A stretch of 36,369 nt of DNA, from assembly GCF_002763455.1 (NCBI RefSeq), contig NZ_NIXK01000016.1, forward strand, positions 1 through 36,369. The letters run 5' to 3'. The notes under the pieces are model-generated. The model worked only from the letters and a program-made list of their open reading frames with translations, was not told the origin of the DNA and searched no databases. A program made the translations under genes and the position numbers. This DNA comes from Lentibacillus sediminis. GTDB lineage: Bacteria > Bacillota > Bacilli > Bacillales > Amphibacillaceae. Within the stretch, counting starts at the first letter, position 1; each line of letters starts with the position of its first letter. Shown piece by piece: positions 28,628 to 36,250 of this stretch.

Positions 28628-29498
28628 GCGCGCGACAAGTTCCGCTATAAACGCTTTGAGGCGTGAACATGCGGGGAATTTTATTAAATTCTAACGTTAC
28701 AACGGAGGATGGGAATGATGGAACCACGTTTCCTGAAACCATCCCGTCAACAAATCCTGCATGCGTCAAGGCTGACAGGCTTTGGGGTATGAAGCACAGG
28801 TGATTCGGCTGAACGAAGGCTGGAGCCACTCTTTTTTTTAGAGAAGGTATGCCAACGGATAGGCCGCGCGGCTGAAAAACTGGATATGGTGAGAATGTTC
28901 TTTGGGAAAGGAACTGACAAACTTCCGAATGTACGGGTCTAGAGTTAAAACATAGGGAAACTTATGTGTCATCCAACGATGATGTGAGTGGTGTAGAGTA
29001 AAAATGCGCCCTCTGAAATACGCTATACTGAACAAAGGCGGTATCCAGCTCACAGGCTTAAAGGAAGCACCTACGTCCAGTATGGATAGCTAAGTTGTAA
29101 GGGACTTGGGAAGCAAGGGACGTTGAAACAAGGACTGTCATCCGAAACGGTACTATAAGGCATATGCTGAAGGGTATTTATCCTTGTGAAGGTAGGGGTA
29201 CGACCTGTGAATCTTCTGTAATGGAAGTGGAGGAACAGCCCCAAGTCTAGCGAATGGAACGATGGTTTTCCAAGCGTTTATCGCACCGATCGGGTAGGAA
29301 CGTGGGATTTTCCACAGTGCGAGCTTCCAGGCAAGAGTTTTCTGTTTGGGCGATAGTTTTCCTCTTGTCTGAAGTTAACGAGGAACTTATCATTTATTAC
29401 ATATCGTTAGATGGAGCGTGGAGTGCGGGGAAACCTGCATGCTCCATGTGGAGCAGGGGAAAAGTTGGAGATAACCTCAAAGGCTTACCTATTGCTAA
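28628..29498 (+). mobile_element. Group II intron RNA lacking its reverse transcriptase
   Basis: The 5' end GCGCGACAAGTTCCGC resembles the GUGYG-type group II start. About 700 bp of GC-richer sequence without a sensible gene follows, corresponding to domains I-III. A domain V-like hairpin at about 29412-29452 has the AGC before it, a GAAA loop closed by GCGGG/CCTGC, and bulges. A domain VI-like stretch ends CCTATTGCTAAC near 29498. A typical intron of this kind has a reverse transcriptase ORF of about 1.2-1.8 kb in domain IV; here domain IV is only about 100-150 bp. The insertion sits at the palindrome CCGTTAACGG. Exact boundaries are uncertain. The remaining stretch 29499-29846 shows no gene. 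Confidence 0.7.
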
Positions 29499-29846
29499 CT
29501 TTCGCGGAAGAAAAATACATTCATCAGAATTGGGCCATTGATTGGTATAAATGACTGCTTTCAATCTTTTATTTTTTATGGAAAGACGAAACCCATAAGA
29601 CCTGTCATAAGAAACTTTAATGAATTAAACTGCAAAAATCCGGACGTGTGCCTCAATATTTTGGGTTCCTGATTAGTATGTTTGGACAATTCTAGTAATA
29701 GTTATTCTATTTATTGCTTTAGTGAATGGTGGCTTAGAAAGTGAGGTTTGTTTATTAATTGTTCATAATCAAATTTCTTGTCGAACAATATCGTGCAAGA
29801 GTTGAATTAGTAAATAGACATTTGTGAATGTAAAGGAGAATATGTT

Positions 29847-30659
29847 TTGATTGCAGAAATGTACAAACGAAGGGAAAAACTTGGGTATGCCTTTTTAGGA
29901 TTCTTACTACTGATCATCGTAGGGTGGTTTCTATTGCAACCCCCCGAAACAACAAGCGAATGGCTTGAAATGCTGTTCTTGCTGATGCCAATTGGTTTCA
30001 TTGTCTCTATTATCCTTATAAGCCGTTCACAGTACAATAAGGTAAAAGACGTTCAGATTCCAAATTCAGAGCAGCAGCTATTGAATCTGAATCATGTGGT
30101 AATAAAGAAGGATGCAACGTTAATTCCAAGGCTGCTGCTGTTTGAGAAAGACGGAAAATATATTGGTATGGTGAAGCCACTGAAGATTCCGTGGTGGTTA
30201 TATCCAATTAGTATTTTTAGAGATTCGATGCTTGTCCTCTTTCCGTTAACATACGGATTTATATCTCATGATGGAGAAACCCAATTCACCTTCCTAAAAA
30301 AAGGCTGGTTGAAGCAGGTGAAGCTAACGATTTTTGACCAGGAGAATAACCAAATTGGCACGTACATACAGGAGGAACTAAAGGCTCTATTTCATATTAA
30401 AGGTGAGTTGTTTAACGAAAAAGAAGAGCCGATTCTCTCCATCAAGGCATCGGGTTTTTCCGGAGATTTTAGCTGGAAGGATGAAGAAGGCAATCAATGG
30501 GCTTACTTTTTTAATGGTAAGTTTCCTCACGAATACACGGAAATATTCAGGGATACACATAATGATATTGTGGAGTTGTCGGATAAACTTTCCAAACAGG
30601 ATAAGCCCCGGCTGCTTGCGGTGATTGGGTATTTGTTTATGGCACGGATAAAACAGTAA
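29847..30659 (+). CDS. Membrane-anchored hypothetical protein
   Basis: A 270-residue protein starting with TTG at 29847, 6-7 nt after AAAGGAGAA. The next ATG (29859) would shorten it by four residues. Two N-terminal membrane helices (about 13-31 and 41-58) are followed by a soluble region rich in beta-type sequence, with a further hydrophobic stretch (PWWLYPISIFRDSMLVLFPL) near 115-134. The C-terminal half has repeated acidic/aromatic segments (FSWKDEEGNQWAYFF). I recognise no family or catalytic motif. It stands alone between the group II intron relic and a strong terminator. Confidence 0.7.
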   Translation: MIAEMYKRREKLGYAFLGFLLLIIVGWFLLQPPETTSEWLEMLFLLMPIGFIVSIILISRSQYNKVKDVQIPNSEQQLLNLNHVVIKKDATLIPRLLLFEKDGKYIGMVKPLKIPWWLYPISIFRDSMLVLFPLTYGFISHDGETQFTFLKKGWLKQVKLTIFDQENNQIGTYIQEELKALFHIKGELFNEKEEPILSIKASGFSGDFSWKDEEGNQWAYFFNGKFPHEYTEIFRDTHNDIVELSDKLSKQDKPRLLAVIGYLFMARIKQ

Positions 30660-30757
30660 TGTTATATTATTTAGGTTCGGAAAATGCATCGTGGTAAATT
30701 AAAGTGAAATAACACTATTACATTAACGGGCTCAAAAATGGAATAGGCAACAATAAT

Positions 30758-30793
30758 AAAAACCGGTTTTCCAGGAGTAGAGAATCGGTTTTT
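30758..30793 (+). terminator. Rho-independent terminator after the hypothetical membrane protein
   Basis: AAAAACCGGTTTTC pairs with GAGAATCGGTTTTT over 14 bp with two wobble pairs. It lies about 100 bp after the stop at 30659. Confidence 0.8.
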
Positions 30794-30819
30794 GCTACCG
30801 TTGTGTTGGTGAATCTTTC

Positions 30820-30857
30820 TTAAACGACCCACCTGCTTTAGCAGGTGGGTCGTTTAA
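30820..30857. repeat. Perfect 17-bp-stem palindrome
   Basis: The arm TTAAACGACCCACCTGC (30820-30836) is repeated exactly inverted at 30841-30857 around TTTA. There is no clear T-run beyond GTTTAA, so besides a terminator it could be a subterminal hairpin left by an IS200/IS605-like element or a repeat unit. The rest of the 30660-31007 gap holds the neighbouring terminator and the XRE promoter. Confidence 0.7.
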
Positions 30858-30932
30858 AAGTGTGCGGTTTATCCTAATTATATAATTTGTTGCTCAGATA
30901 GAATTACTTCTGAATATTTATCTAAAAACAAC

Positions 30933-30978
30933 TTGACTTCTTATTGTATAGTATGTAATATATAAATTGCATATGCAA
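30933..30978 (+). promoter_or_regulatory. XRE gene promoter with palindromic operator
   Basis: TTGACT (30933-30938) and TAATAT (30956-30961) are spaced by 17 bp. A perfect 12-bp palindrome TTGCATATGCAA at 30967-30978 lies over the expected transcription start and is flanked by TATATA on both sides. TTGCAT recurs at 30987. This is a typical position for autorepression by the XRE regulator downstream. Confidence 0.6.
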
Positions 30979-31007
30979 ACTATATATTGCATGATTAGGG
31001 TGGGATA

Positions 31008-31205
31008 ATGAAAAATAATGTAAAAATAACTCGAATGAAAACTTCAATGACCCAGGAACAATTAGCAAGAAAAGTAGGTGTAACCAGACAAACAATCGGA
31101 CTGATAGAGAAAGGAGAGTATAATCCGAGTCTTCAACTTTGTGTGGCAATCGCAGAAGAATTGAATAAAACGTTAGATGAATTATTTTGGGAGGTTGAAG
31201 TGTAA
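31008..31205 (+). CDS. Small XRE/Cro-CI family regulator
   Basis: A 65-residue protein consisting of little more than one helix-turn-helix. [20 protein letters not shown] (about 15-34) and [19 protein letters not shown] fit the Cro/CI pattern, as in YozG-type regulators. AGGGTGGG precedes the ATG. Its TAA overlaps the ATG of the next gene (TAATG), so the two form a coupled pair: a small XRE regulator plus a membrane protein is a recurrent Firmicutes arrangement. Confidence 0.88.
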   Translation: MKNNVKITRMKTSMTQEQLARKVGVTRQTIGLIEKGEYNPSLQLCVAIAEELNKTLDELFWEVEV

Positions 31206-31660
31206 TGAAATCCTGGATATCGTTTTTGCTGCCGAATGATGAATATTAAGAAAAAAGGGTACTCTATTTTATTTCAGAAGGAGCAATAATCCAATTACTT
31301 TACTTGGTGGTAATGATTGTCTGCAACAGATATTTTAACTTAACCATAGAAGGTGTCTTATTGGGATCGATTGCTATTTTTCTTCTTTATGTGTATGGGA
31401 GATATATAGTATCTGGCATTGAATATACAGATGTATCAACCGAAAGATCTTACAGGAAGGAATTAAAAGTTATTTTTATTAGAACTGGATCTTTTGTTGT
31501 TTTGTTTATGTTGGCGGGTTTAGTCTTTATCGGAATCCCTGGAGAGAGAAACGATTGGTTTGATGCATTAGGTTTATTATTGGGTATGAGTATTGTTATG
31601 TTTGTCTCCAAATTCATTTCATTAAAGCGTTCTTATAACAAGAATAAGGATTTATTATAA
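31205..31660 (+). pseudogene. Membrane protein partner of the XRE regulator, nonsense-mutated
   Basis: From ATG 31205 the frame reads [14 protein letters not shown], then TAA at 31247-31249, then continues in the same frame (EKRVLYFISEGAIIQLLYLVV...) without another stop to 31660. Four hydrophobic helices follow, ending in a Lys/Asn-rich tail. Codon 15 was probably CAA or AAA. A TTG at 31304 with AGAAGGAG 20 bp upstream could allow weak internal initiation of a shortened protein. Full length would be 151 residues. Function unknown. Confidence 0.75.
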
Positions 31661-31759
31661 TGAAGGATTGGGGGAGATTTGCTCCACATGTGGCTATGAA
31701 ATAAAGTTGCGATGCTTATTAAAAAGATGCGAAGTTTTGAAAAAAGTCGCGAAGCTCTA

Positions 31760-31792
31760 CCCCTTTGGATGTGATTTGTCTAAAGGGGTTTC
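31760..31792 (+). terminator. Terminator after the XRE/membrane protein pair
   Basis: CCCCTTT (31760-31766) pairs with AAAGGGG (31782-31788), followed by TTTCTT. Confidence 0.6.
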
Positions 31793-31871
31793 TTATGGTA
31801 AAAATAATATAAGGTTATACCGCAAACGGGCCAAATTCTTGAATAATGGGAAATCAGTTGAAAATACAATT

Positions 31872-31915
31872 AAGAAAAACGTGCTAGAGCATATCTGCTC
31901 TAGCACGTTTTTCTT
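31872..31915. terminator. Strong bidirectional terminator at the 3' end of hxlR
   Basis: A perfect 20-bp stem: AAGAAAAACGTGCTAGAGCA (31872-31891) with its exact inverse at 31896-31915, with A- and T-runs on both sides. It touches the stop codon of the minus-strand HxlR gene. Confidence 0.9.
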
Positions 31916-32291
31916 AATCTTTGGTGACGGGCTTGAGTTCTTTTTTGTTACTCTTCCTGTGTTTTTTCCCCCACTCACCCATAATATCCAGTACAGGGAT
32001 AAAGCTTTTCCCTTTTGGTGTTAGTGAGTATTCTACTTTGGGAGGAACCTCTTTATATACTTCTCTGTGAACCATTTGATCATCTTCCAGTTCTCGTAAC
32101 TGACGTGTTAGTATTCCTTTTGAAATACCGGGTGCCAATTTTTGAAGTTCACCAAATCTTCTTGTCTGTTTACTTAAATGCCATAGAATAATGAGTTTCC
32201 ATCTCCCTGCAATTATGTTTTGAGTTTCTGTAACCGGACAAACCTCTATTTGTTCCTCTGGAGGTTCACCTTGAAACAATGTTCGTGCCAT
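31914..32291 (-). CDS. HxlR family transcriptional regulator
   Basis: A 125-residue winged-helix protein. The family start VCPVTETQNIIAGRWKLIIL places a conserved Cys (near 18) before the first helix. Then come GELQKLAPGISKGILTRQLR (recognition helix) and the wing VPPKVEYSLTPKGKSF. HxlR members such as YodB sense quinones, diamide or aldehydes through that Cys. AAGGAGAGG precedes the ATG at 32291. It is divergent from an NmrA-type oxidoreductase gene with regular half-sites between them, so it probably regulates that gene. Confidence 0.9.
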   Translation of the reverse strand: MARTLFQGEPPEEQIEVCPVTETQNIIAGRWKLIILWHLSKQTRRFGELQKLAPGISKGILTRQLRELEDDQMVHREVYKEVPPKVEYSLTPKGKSFIPVLDIMGEWGKKHRKSNKKELKPVTKD

Positions 32292-32327
32292 GATAAATAC
32301 CTCTCCTTCCTAATAGTACTATTTTTG

Positions 32328-32391
32328 TGACTATGTTATAAAAATGTGCCTACTTTAAAAAAAATGCCTACTGATATAATATATGACTATG
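32328..32391. promoter_or_regulatory. Four evenly spaced half-sites between hxlR and the oxidoreductase gene
   Basis: TGACTATG (32328), TGCCTACT (32347), TGCCTACT (32365) and TGACTATG (32384) all lie on the same strand, at intervals of 19, 18 and 19 bp, and share TGNCTA. They fill the 150-bp divergent intergenic region and overlap likely promoters. They are probable binding sites of the HxlR protein. Confidence 0.55.
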
Positions 32392-32441
32392 CTTAAAAAT
32401 CCAACATACAAAAAATTATATAAATAGGAGATGACTTGTTT

Positions 32442-33314
32442 ATGTCAAAAATCGTAATTACTGGGGCAACAGGAGAATTAGGACAATTGGTTGTCCAACA
32501 TTTACTTGAAAAAGTACCTGCAAATCAAATCGCTGTTAGTGTTCGAAACGTTGAAAAAGCATCTAAATTTGCTGACCAAGGAATAGAAGTTCGCTATGGG
32601 GATTATGATGACCCTTCATCTCTGGAAAAAGCATTTGCTGGAGCTTCTAAGTTGCTTCTAATATCAACACCACAAGACGACTCGGTAGTACGTATTCGCA
32701 AACACGTTGATGCCATTGAGGCAGCTAAAAAGGCAGGAGTAAAACACCTTCTTTATACAAGTTTTGCTGCTGTTGATAAGGGGGCATTTCCTCCACTTGG
32801 AGATGTTCATTCAGCAACTGAATATACCCTTCGTGCTTCAGGTCTTTCAACTACGATTTTAAGAAATGCTTTTTATCAAGAAGTGTTTGTTAATGAGAGC
32901 CTTCAATCGTTTGTTGATAGTGGAGTAATCGTGACTTCTGCTGGAAAAGGTAAAGTTAATACAGTAGAACGAAATGACCTTGCTTTAGCAGCAGCAACCG
33001 TTCTGGCTGGAGAAGGACATGAAGATAAAGTTTATGAATTAGCATCATCTGAAACTTGGAATTATGATGAACTTGCTAACATTCTTTCGGATGTTTCAGG
33101 AAAAAACGTAACTCATCAGTCTATGTCAGACTCTGAAGCTCTAGAGAGAATGGTTAATTCTGGCGTTCCTGAAGGTTTTGCTCATTTTCAAATTGCTCTT
33201 TACAATTCAATAGCCGATGGAAATGAGGGGAACGCTTCCAGTGATTTAGAAGATTTGATTGGTAGAAAACCAACTTCAATTCGCGAAAGTATCACTCATT
33301 TTTTCAATAAATAA
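32442..33314 (+). CDS. NAD(P)H-dependent quinone oxidoreductase, NmrA/QorB-like SDR
   Basis: A 290-residue atypical SDR. It has the N-terminal NADP motif ITGATGELGQLV (GxxGxxG) near residues 5-16, the NmrA-type ISTPQD segment near 76-81, TSFAA near 108-112 and HSATEYTLRASGLSTTILR near 123-141. It has no YxxxK of classical SDRs. Similar proteins (QorB, YtfG) reduce quinones with NADPH. Pairing with an HxlR repressor fits a quinone/electrophile response. TAGGAGA at about 32426-32432 supports ATG 32442. The TTG at 32436 is less likely. Confidence 0.85.
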   Translation: MSKIVITGATGELGQLVVQHLLEKVPANQIAVSVRNVEKASKFADQGIEVRYGDYDDPSSLEKAFAGASKLLLISTPQDDSVVRIRKHVDAIEAAKKAGVKHLLYTSFAAVDKGAFPPLGDVHSATEYTLRASGLSTTILRNAFYQEVFVNESLQSFVDSGVIVTSAGKGKVNTVERNDLALAAATVLAGEGHEDKVYELASSETWNYDELANILSDVSGKNVTHQSMSDSEALERMVNSGVPEGFAHFQIALYNSIADGNEGNASSDLEDLIGRKPTSIRESITHFFNK

Positions 33315-33349
33315 GCGATTTCTATAAACATTAAGAGGATACCAATATG

Positions 33350-33382
33350 AAAGACTGCTACTAAATTGGAGCAGTCTTTTTT
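33350..33382 (+). terminator. Terminator after the NmrA-like gene
   Basis: AAAGACTGCT (33350-33359) pairs with AGCAGTCTTT (33370-33379), followed by further T residues. Confidence 0.85.
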
Positions 33383-33469
33383 ATAAATATAGACAAGCCT
33401 TAAACAGAATTATGCATGGTTCTTGTTAAACGAAACCAGCTAATAAAAACTAATGTATTATTCCATTAT

Positions 33470-33717
33470 GGATGTTTTTGCACGTCCCCCCGAAATGGTG
33501 GAATAGGCCTGTAATCCTTCTGTGACAAGGGTTTCAGATGGATCCCTTAATTGGATCTTAATGAAACATAAGAGCATTTATGTTTATTTACATCTTACAG
33601 ATTAGCCTTATTGGTAGCCATAATGAAACATAAATTATCCTGTTTGGGATTTAACCAAAGAAACATAATTTATTTTCTTCTTATTCCCCTTTTTCGGGGC
33701 GTTGTGCAAAAACACCC
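33470..33717. mobile_element. 248-bp miniature element with Tn3-like ends and res-like repeats
   Basis: The left end GGATGTTTTTGCAC...CCCCGAAA (33470-33501) and the inverted right end (33686-33717, reading GGGTGTTTTTGCACAA...CCCCGAAAAAGGGG outward) are imperfect terminal repeats of about 32 bp. Between them GAAACATAA occurs at 33563, 33625 and 33660, and inverted at 33578. The first pair forms a palindrome like a resolvase crossover subsite. No gene is present. This is the layout of a Tn3-derived miniature element carrying a res site. No clear 5-bp target duplication is visible. The same end occurs at 35628. Confidence 0.65.
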
Positions 33718-33749
33718 TGTATAAGGTTCACAAATAAACATATTTACAA

Positions 33750-33776
33750 AACCTTCCATTAACATCTTGGAAGGTT
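33750..33776. terminator. Hairpin right of the miniature element
   Basis: AACCTTCC (33750-33757) pairs with GGAAGGTT (33769-33776), followed by ATTTGATG. It is a possible terminator. The remaining bases up to 33970 presumably hold the promoter of the DUF3231 gene, but I cannot place it with confidence. Confidence 0.5.
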
Positions 33777-33970
33777 ATTTGATGTCATTTTATATTGTAT
33801 CATGTTTATAAAAAGAATTTCACCTTAGTTATTGACCTCTTATTAGCTGGTATAGTTGAATAAATCAGCTTTCGTTCACGATCTGCTTTTTATCCTTCAT
33901 TACAAAATGAATTTTTTCTCCAAGGTGGGTAAATAATAACTTTAAATAAATACTTTGGAGGGAAAACAAC

Positions 33971-34984
33971 ATGGAAAACCCTAAAAATAAGCTAACATCT
34001 GTAGAAATTGGAGCCCTTTGGTCAACTTATATAGCTTCAAGTCTGTCCCATCGTGTTCTTGGATATTTTGTAGAAAAAATGGTGGATGAAGAAATGAAAG
34101 AGGTAGTGTCATATTCACTAGAACTAAGTGTCCAGTATCTTCAATCCATTGAGGAGATTTTTAAGAACGAAGGGTATCCTATACCCCAAGGGTTTACGGA
34201 GGATGATGTAAATCAAGATGCCCCCCGTTTGTTTTCAGACACCTATTGTTTAATCTACGTCAAGCATATGTCAAATTTCGGGTTAAGGATGTACGGAACA
34301 TATTACTCTTTTTCATCCGATAAAAGGACCTTGAATTTTTTCCATGAGGCCTTGATGACAACGACAAAACTCCAGGACCAAGCAACTAGGTTAATGTTAG
34401 ATAAGGCCGTGTATTCACATGCTCCTTACCTTTCATATCCTGAACACCCAAATTTCATTCAAGACCAAAAATATTATATGAATATCGGCCTTTTTACGGA
34501 TGACAGGCCCCTACATGCTGTGGAGATCCGGGAACTTTATGCAAACACAATAACGAACACTGTTGGCGGCTATTTGTTGTTGGGTTTCAGTCAGGTTGCA
34601 GATTCACAAGAGGTAAAGGACTATATGATAAAAGGAAAAGGCATTACGAACAATCATAGGAAGGCTTTAAATAAAAAATTTGAAAATGAACACCTGGATC
34701 ACCCTTCTTTCCCAGAATTCGAGGTGACGGACTCGACTATTCCACCATTCTCTGACAAATTGATGATGGGACATATTACATTTCTGGCTGGTCTAGGTAT
34801 ATCGAGTTATGGAATGGCTATTGGGCAATGCCAAAGATCCGACCTGACGGTTTTATTTGGAAAATTAATGATAGAGGCTGGAGGCTATGCAAAGGATGGA
34901 GCTAACCTGGCTATAAAAAATCGATGGTTGGAACAACCACCGTTGTTTGCAAACAGGGGCAAATTGGGAAATAAGAAGGGTTAG
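33971..34984 (+). CDS. DUF3231 family protein (two ferritin-like repeats)
   Basis: A 337-residue mostly helical protein built of two homologous halves. The first opens TSVEIGALWSTYIASSLSHR and the second HAVEIRELYANTITNTVGGY, the start pattern of each DUF3231 domain. Each half forms a four-helix bundle similar to ferritin-like proteins. The function is unknown; members are common in spore-forming Bacillaceae, often with small membrane proteins. GGAGGG at about 33958-33963 precedes the ATG. It is the first gene of an operon with the next membrane protein and a second, broken DUF3231 gene. Confidence 0.85.
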   Translation: MENPKNKLTSVEIGALWSTYIASSLSHRVLGYFVEKMVDEEMKEVVSYSLELSVQYLQSIEEIFKNEGYPIPQGFTEDDVNQDAPRLFSDTYCLIYVKHMSNFGLRMYGTYYSFSSDKRTLNFFHEALMTTTKLQDQATRLMLDKAVYSHAPYLSYPEHPNFIQDQKYYMNIGLFTDDRPLHAVEIRELYANTITNTVGGYLLLGFSQVADSQEVKDYMIKGKGITNNHRKALNKKFENEHLDHPSFPEFEVTDSTIPPFSDKLMMGHITFLAGLGISSYGMAIGQCQRSDLTVLFGKLMIEAGGYAKDGANLAIKNRWLEQPPLFANRGKLGNKKG

Positions 34985-34992
34985 CGATATGC

Positions 34993-35451
34993 ATGGAAAA
35001 ACTGCTATGGAGCATTGCCCTTCCTGGATTTGGACAACTTCTGAACGGAAAATATCTTAAAGGGATTTTATTAATATTTTTAGAGTTTCTGGTTAACGTG
35101 ATGGGAAATCTTAACACGATCATACTCCTAAGTTTTCATGGTGAAATTGACAAAGCCATTCAACAAGCTGATTACCAATGGCTTATGTTTTATCCTTGTT
35201 TATACTTTTTTGCGATGTGGGATGCATACAAAGATGCAGGTGGAGGAAAAGAACCGTATTCGTTTTTACCTTTCGTGTTTGTAGCCTATTTCGTGACCGT
35301 GGGGACCATTTATTCATCAAATCTGACCCTTTTTGGGGAGTTGTTGGGACCTATTTGGCTTCCAATGTTAAGTGTTATTCCAGGTCTGTTCGTAGGGTTG
35401 TTATTAAAAAGGATACTAGCAAAAATTCACAGAAAAGAGGTCAAAAGATGA
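34993..35451 (+). CDS. Membrane protein linked to DUF3231 genes
   Basis: A 152-residue protein with about four membrane helices. It opens with LLWSIALPGFGQLLNGKYLKG, which resembles the TM2-like opening of proteins with a tightly packed helix pair. A central loop with AMWDAYKDAGGGKEPY and a basic C-terminus follow. The role is unknown. AGAAGGG precedes the ATG at 34993, 8 bp after the DUF3231 stop. Its TGA overlaps the ATG of the next frame by 4 bp, showing a coupled operon. Confidence 0.75.
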   Translation: MEKLLWSIALPGFGQLLNGKYLKGILLIFLEFLVNVMGNLNTIILLSFHGEIDKAIQQADYQWLMFYPCLYFFAMWDAYKDAGGGKEPYSFLPFVFVAYFVTVGTIYSSNLTLFGELLGPIWLPMLSVIPGLFVGLLLKRILAKIHRKEVKR

Positions 35452-35699
35452 CAAGAGCAATTGAGGCAATTACAAGTGTTGTAAGAAGTCTAGTTGACGA
35501 TGAACCAAAACCGCCCCTCCATGTGGGCGAGGTCATGGCGTTATGGACGGCCTTGGCTTCTTTTGAAGAAGCTCGTTATGTATATGAAGCAGGATTAAAC
35601 ACTACACAAGATCCAGATTTAAAACATGGGTATTTTTGCACAAATCCCCGAAAAGGTCGGATTCAGAATATTCAAATCCCTGCGACGTCCCCAAATTAG
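35448..35699 (+). pseudogene. DUF3231-type gene cut off by a transposon end
   Basis: The ATG at 35448 overlaps the previous gene's stop (ATGA). The first 60 codons look intact (HVGEVMALWTALASFEEARY, like the opening of DUF3231 domains). At 35628 the sequence enters the terminal repeat GGGTATTTTTGCACAA and the frame ends after 23 unrelated codons. The missing part is not found in the window. It was the third gene of the DUF3231 operon. Confidence 0.75.
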
Positions 35700-36250
35700 G
35701 TTCTTCCTTATCCAAGGATTAATGATTAGCTTCGTATTCTTTGACTCTTCGGTAAAAGGTGTTACTTTTCATTCCCACACGTTTCATGGCTTCGACAGCC
35801 GTGATTTTATTTTGCTTCCACTCAGGATAGACGGACTTAAAGGTGTCATCAATCTCGTATCTCTTTCTCCCAAATCTAACGCCATTTTTTTGAGCTGCTC
35901 GAATTCCTTCTTCCTGCCTTTCTTTTGTTCTTTTGCGCTCATCTTCAGCCATATAACTTAATAATTGCAGGATTAAATCGGAGATCAGTGATCCGATCCC
36001 GTTTAAATCTTTATATTTCATGGTATTAAGAAGAGGCATATCTAAAACGGCAATATCAATTTGCTTATCCTTGACCAATTCCTGCCATTCATCCAAAATC
36101 ATTTGCTTATTTCTTCCCAGTCGATCAAGTGACTGTATATATAAAGCGTCCCCACTCCGAAGCATCCGTTTCAGCAATTGGTATTCCGGCCTTTTGAAGT
36201 CTTTACCACTTGCCTTTTCTACGAACATGTACTCGTCCTCAATACCAATC
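35628..36250. mobile_element. Truncated Tn3-family-like transposon remnant
   Basis: It starts with a terminal repeat at 35628-35659 (GGGTATTTTTGCACAA, then CCCCGAAAAGG) closely similar to the ends of the miniature element at 33470-33717. It contains only the C-terminal three quarters of a serine resolvase. There is no transposase and no second end: at about 36240-36250 it joins directly to a truncated DJ-1/PfpI gene. The right border is defined by that join and is approximate. Confidence 0.65.
35719..36228 (-). pseudogene. Serine resolvase/invertase lacking its catalytic N-terminus
   Basis: The frame of 169 residues begins inside the resolvase domain at FVEKASGKDFKRPEY. Usually about 30 residues including the YxRVST motif with the nucleophilic Ser come before. 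LYIQSLDRLGRNKQMILDEW with the conserved Arg, the EDERKRTKERQEEG helix and a C-terminal helix-turn-helix (AVEAMKRVGMKSNTFYRRVK) are kept. Reading upstream in frame gives a few plausible residues (IGIEDEY), then a TAA. Without the Ser it cannot recombine DNA, although it might still bind res sites. Confidence 0.85.

Noticed and set aside
28605-29053. Two minus-strand open frames (74 and 71 codons)
   Set aside because: They are antisense to the group II intron RNA and lack RBS and recognisable motifs.
29254-29541. Open frame of 95 codons as an intron-encoded protein
   Set aside because: It shows no reverse transcriptase or maturase motif and runs through the domain V-like hairpin, so it is not a real gene.
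31668-32024. Open frame of 118 codons behind the XRE pair
   Set aside because: It reads through two terminator hairpins and into the antisense of hxlR; no RBS.
32384-32400. Another copy of the ssrA-side repeat arm (TATGCTTAAAA)
   Set aside because: Only 11 bases are shared in AT-rich DNA; it is more likely chance plus the TGACTATG half-site.
33465-33722. 5-bp target-site duplication around the miniature element
   Set aside because: The flanks ATTAT and TGTAT do not match, so no duplication can be claimed.
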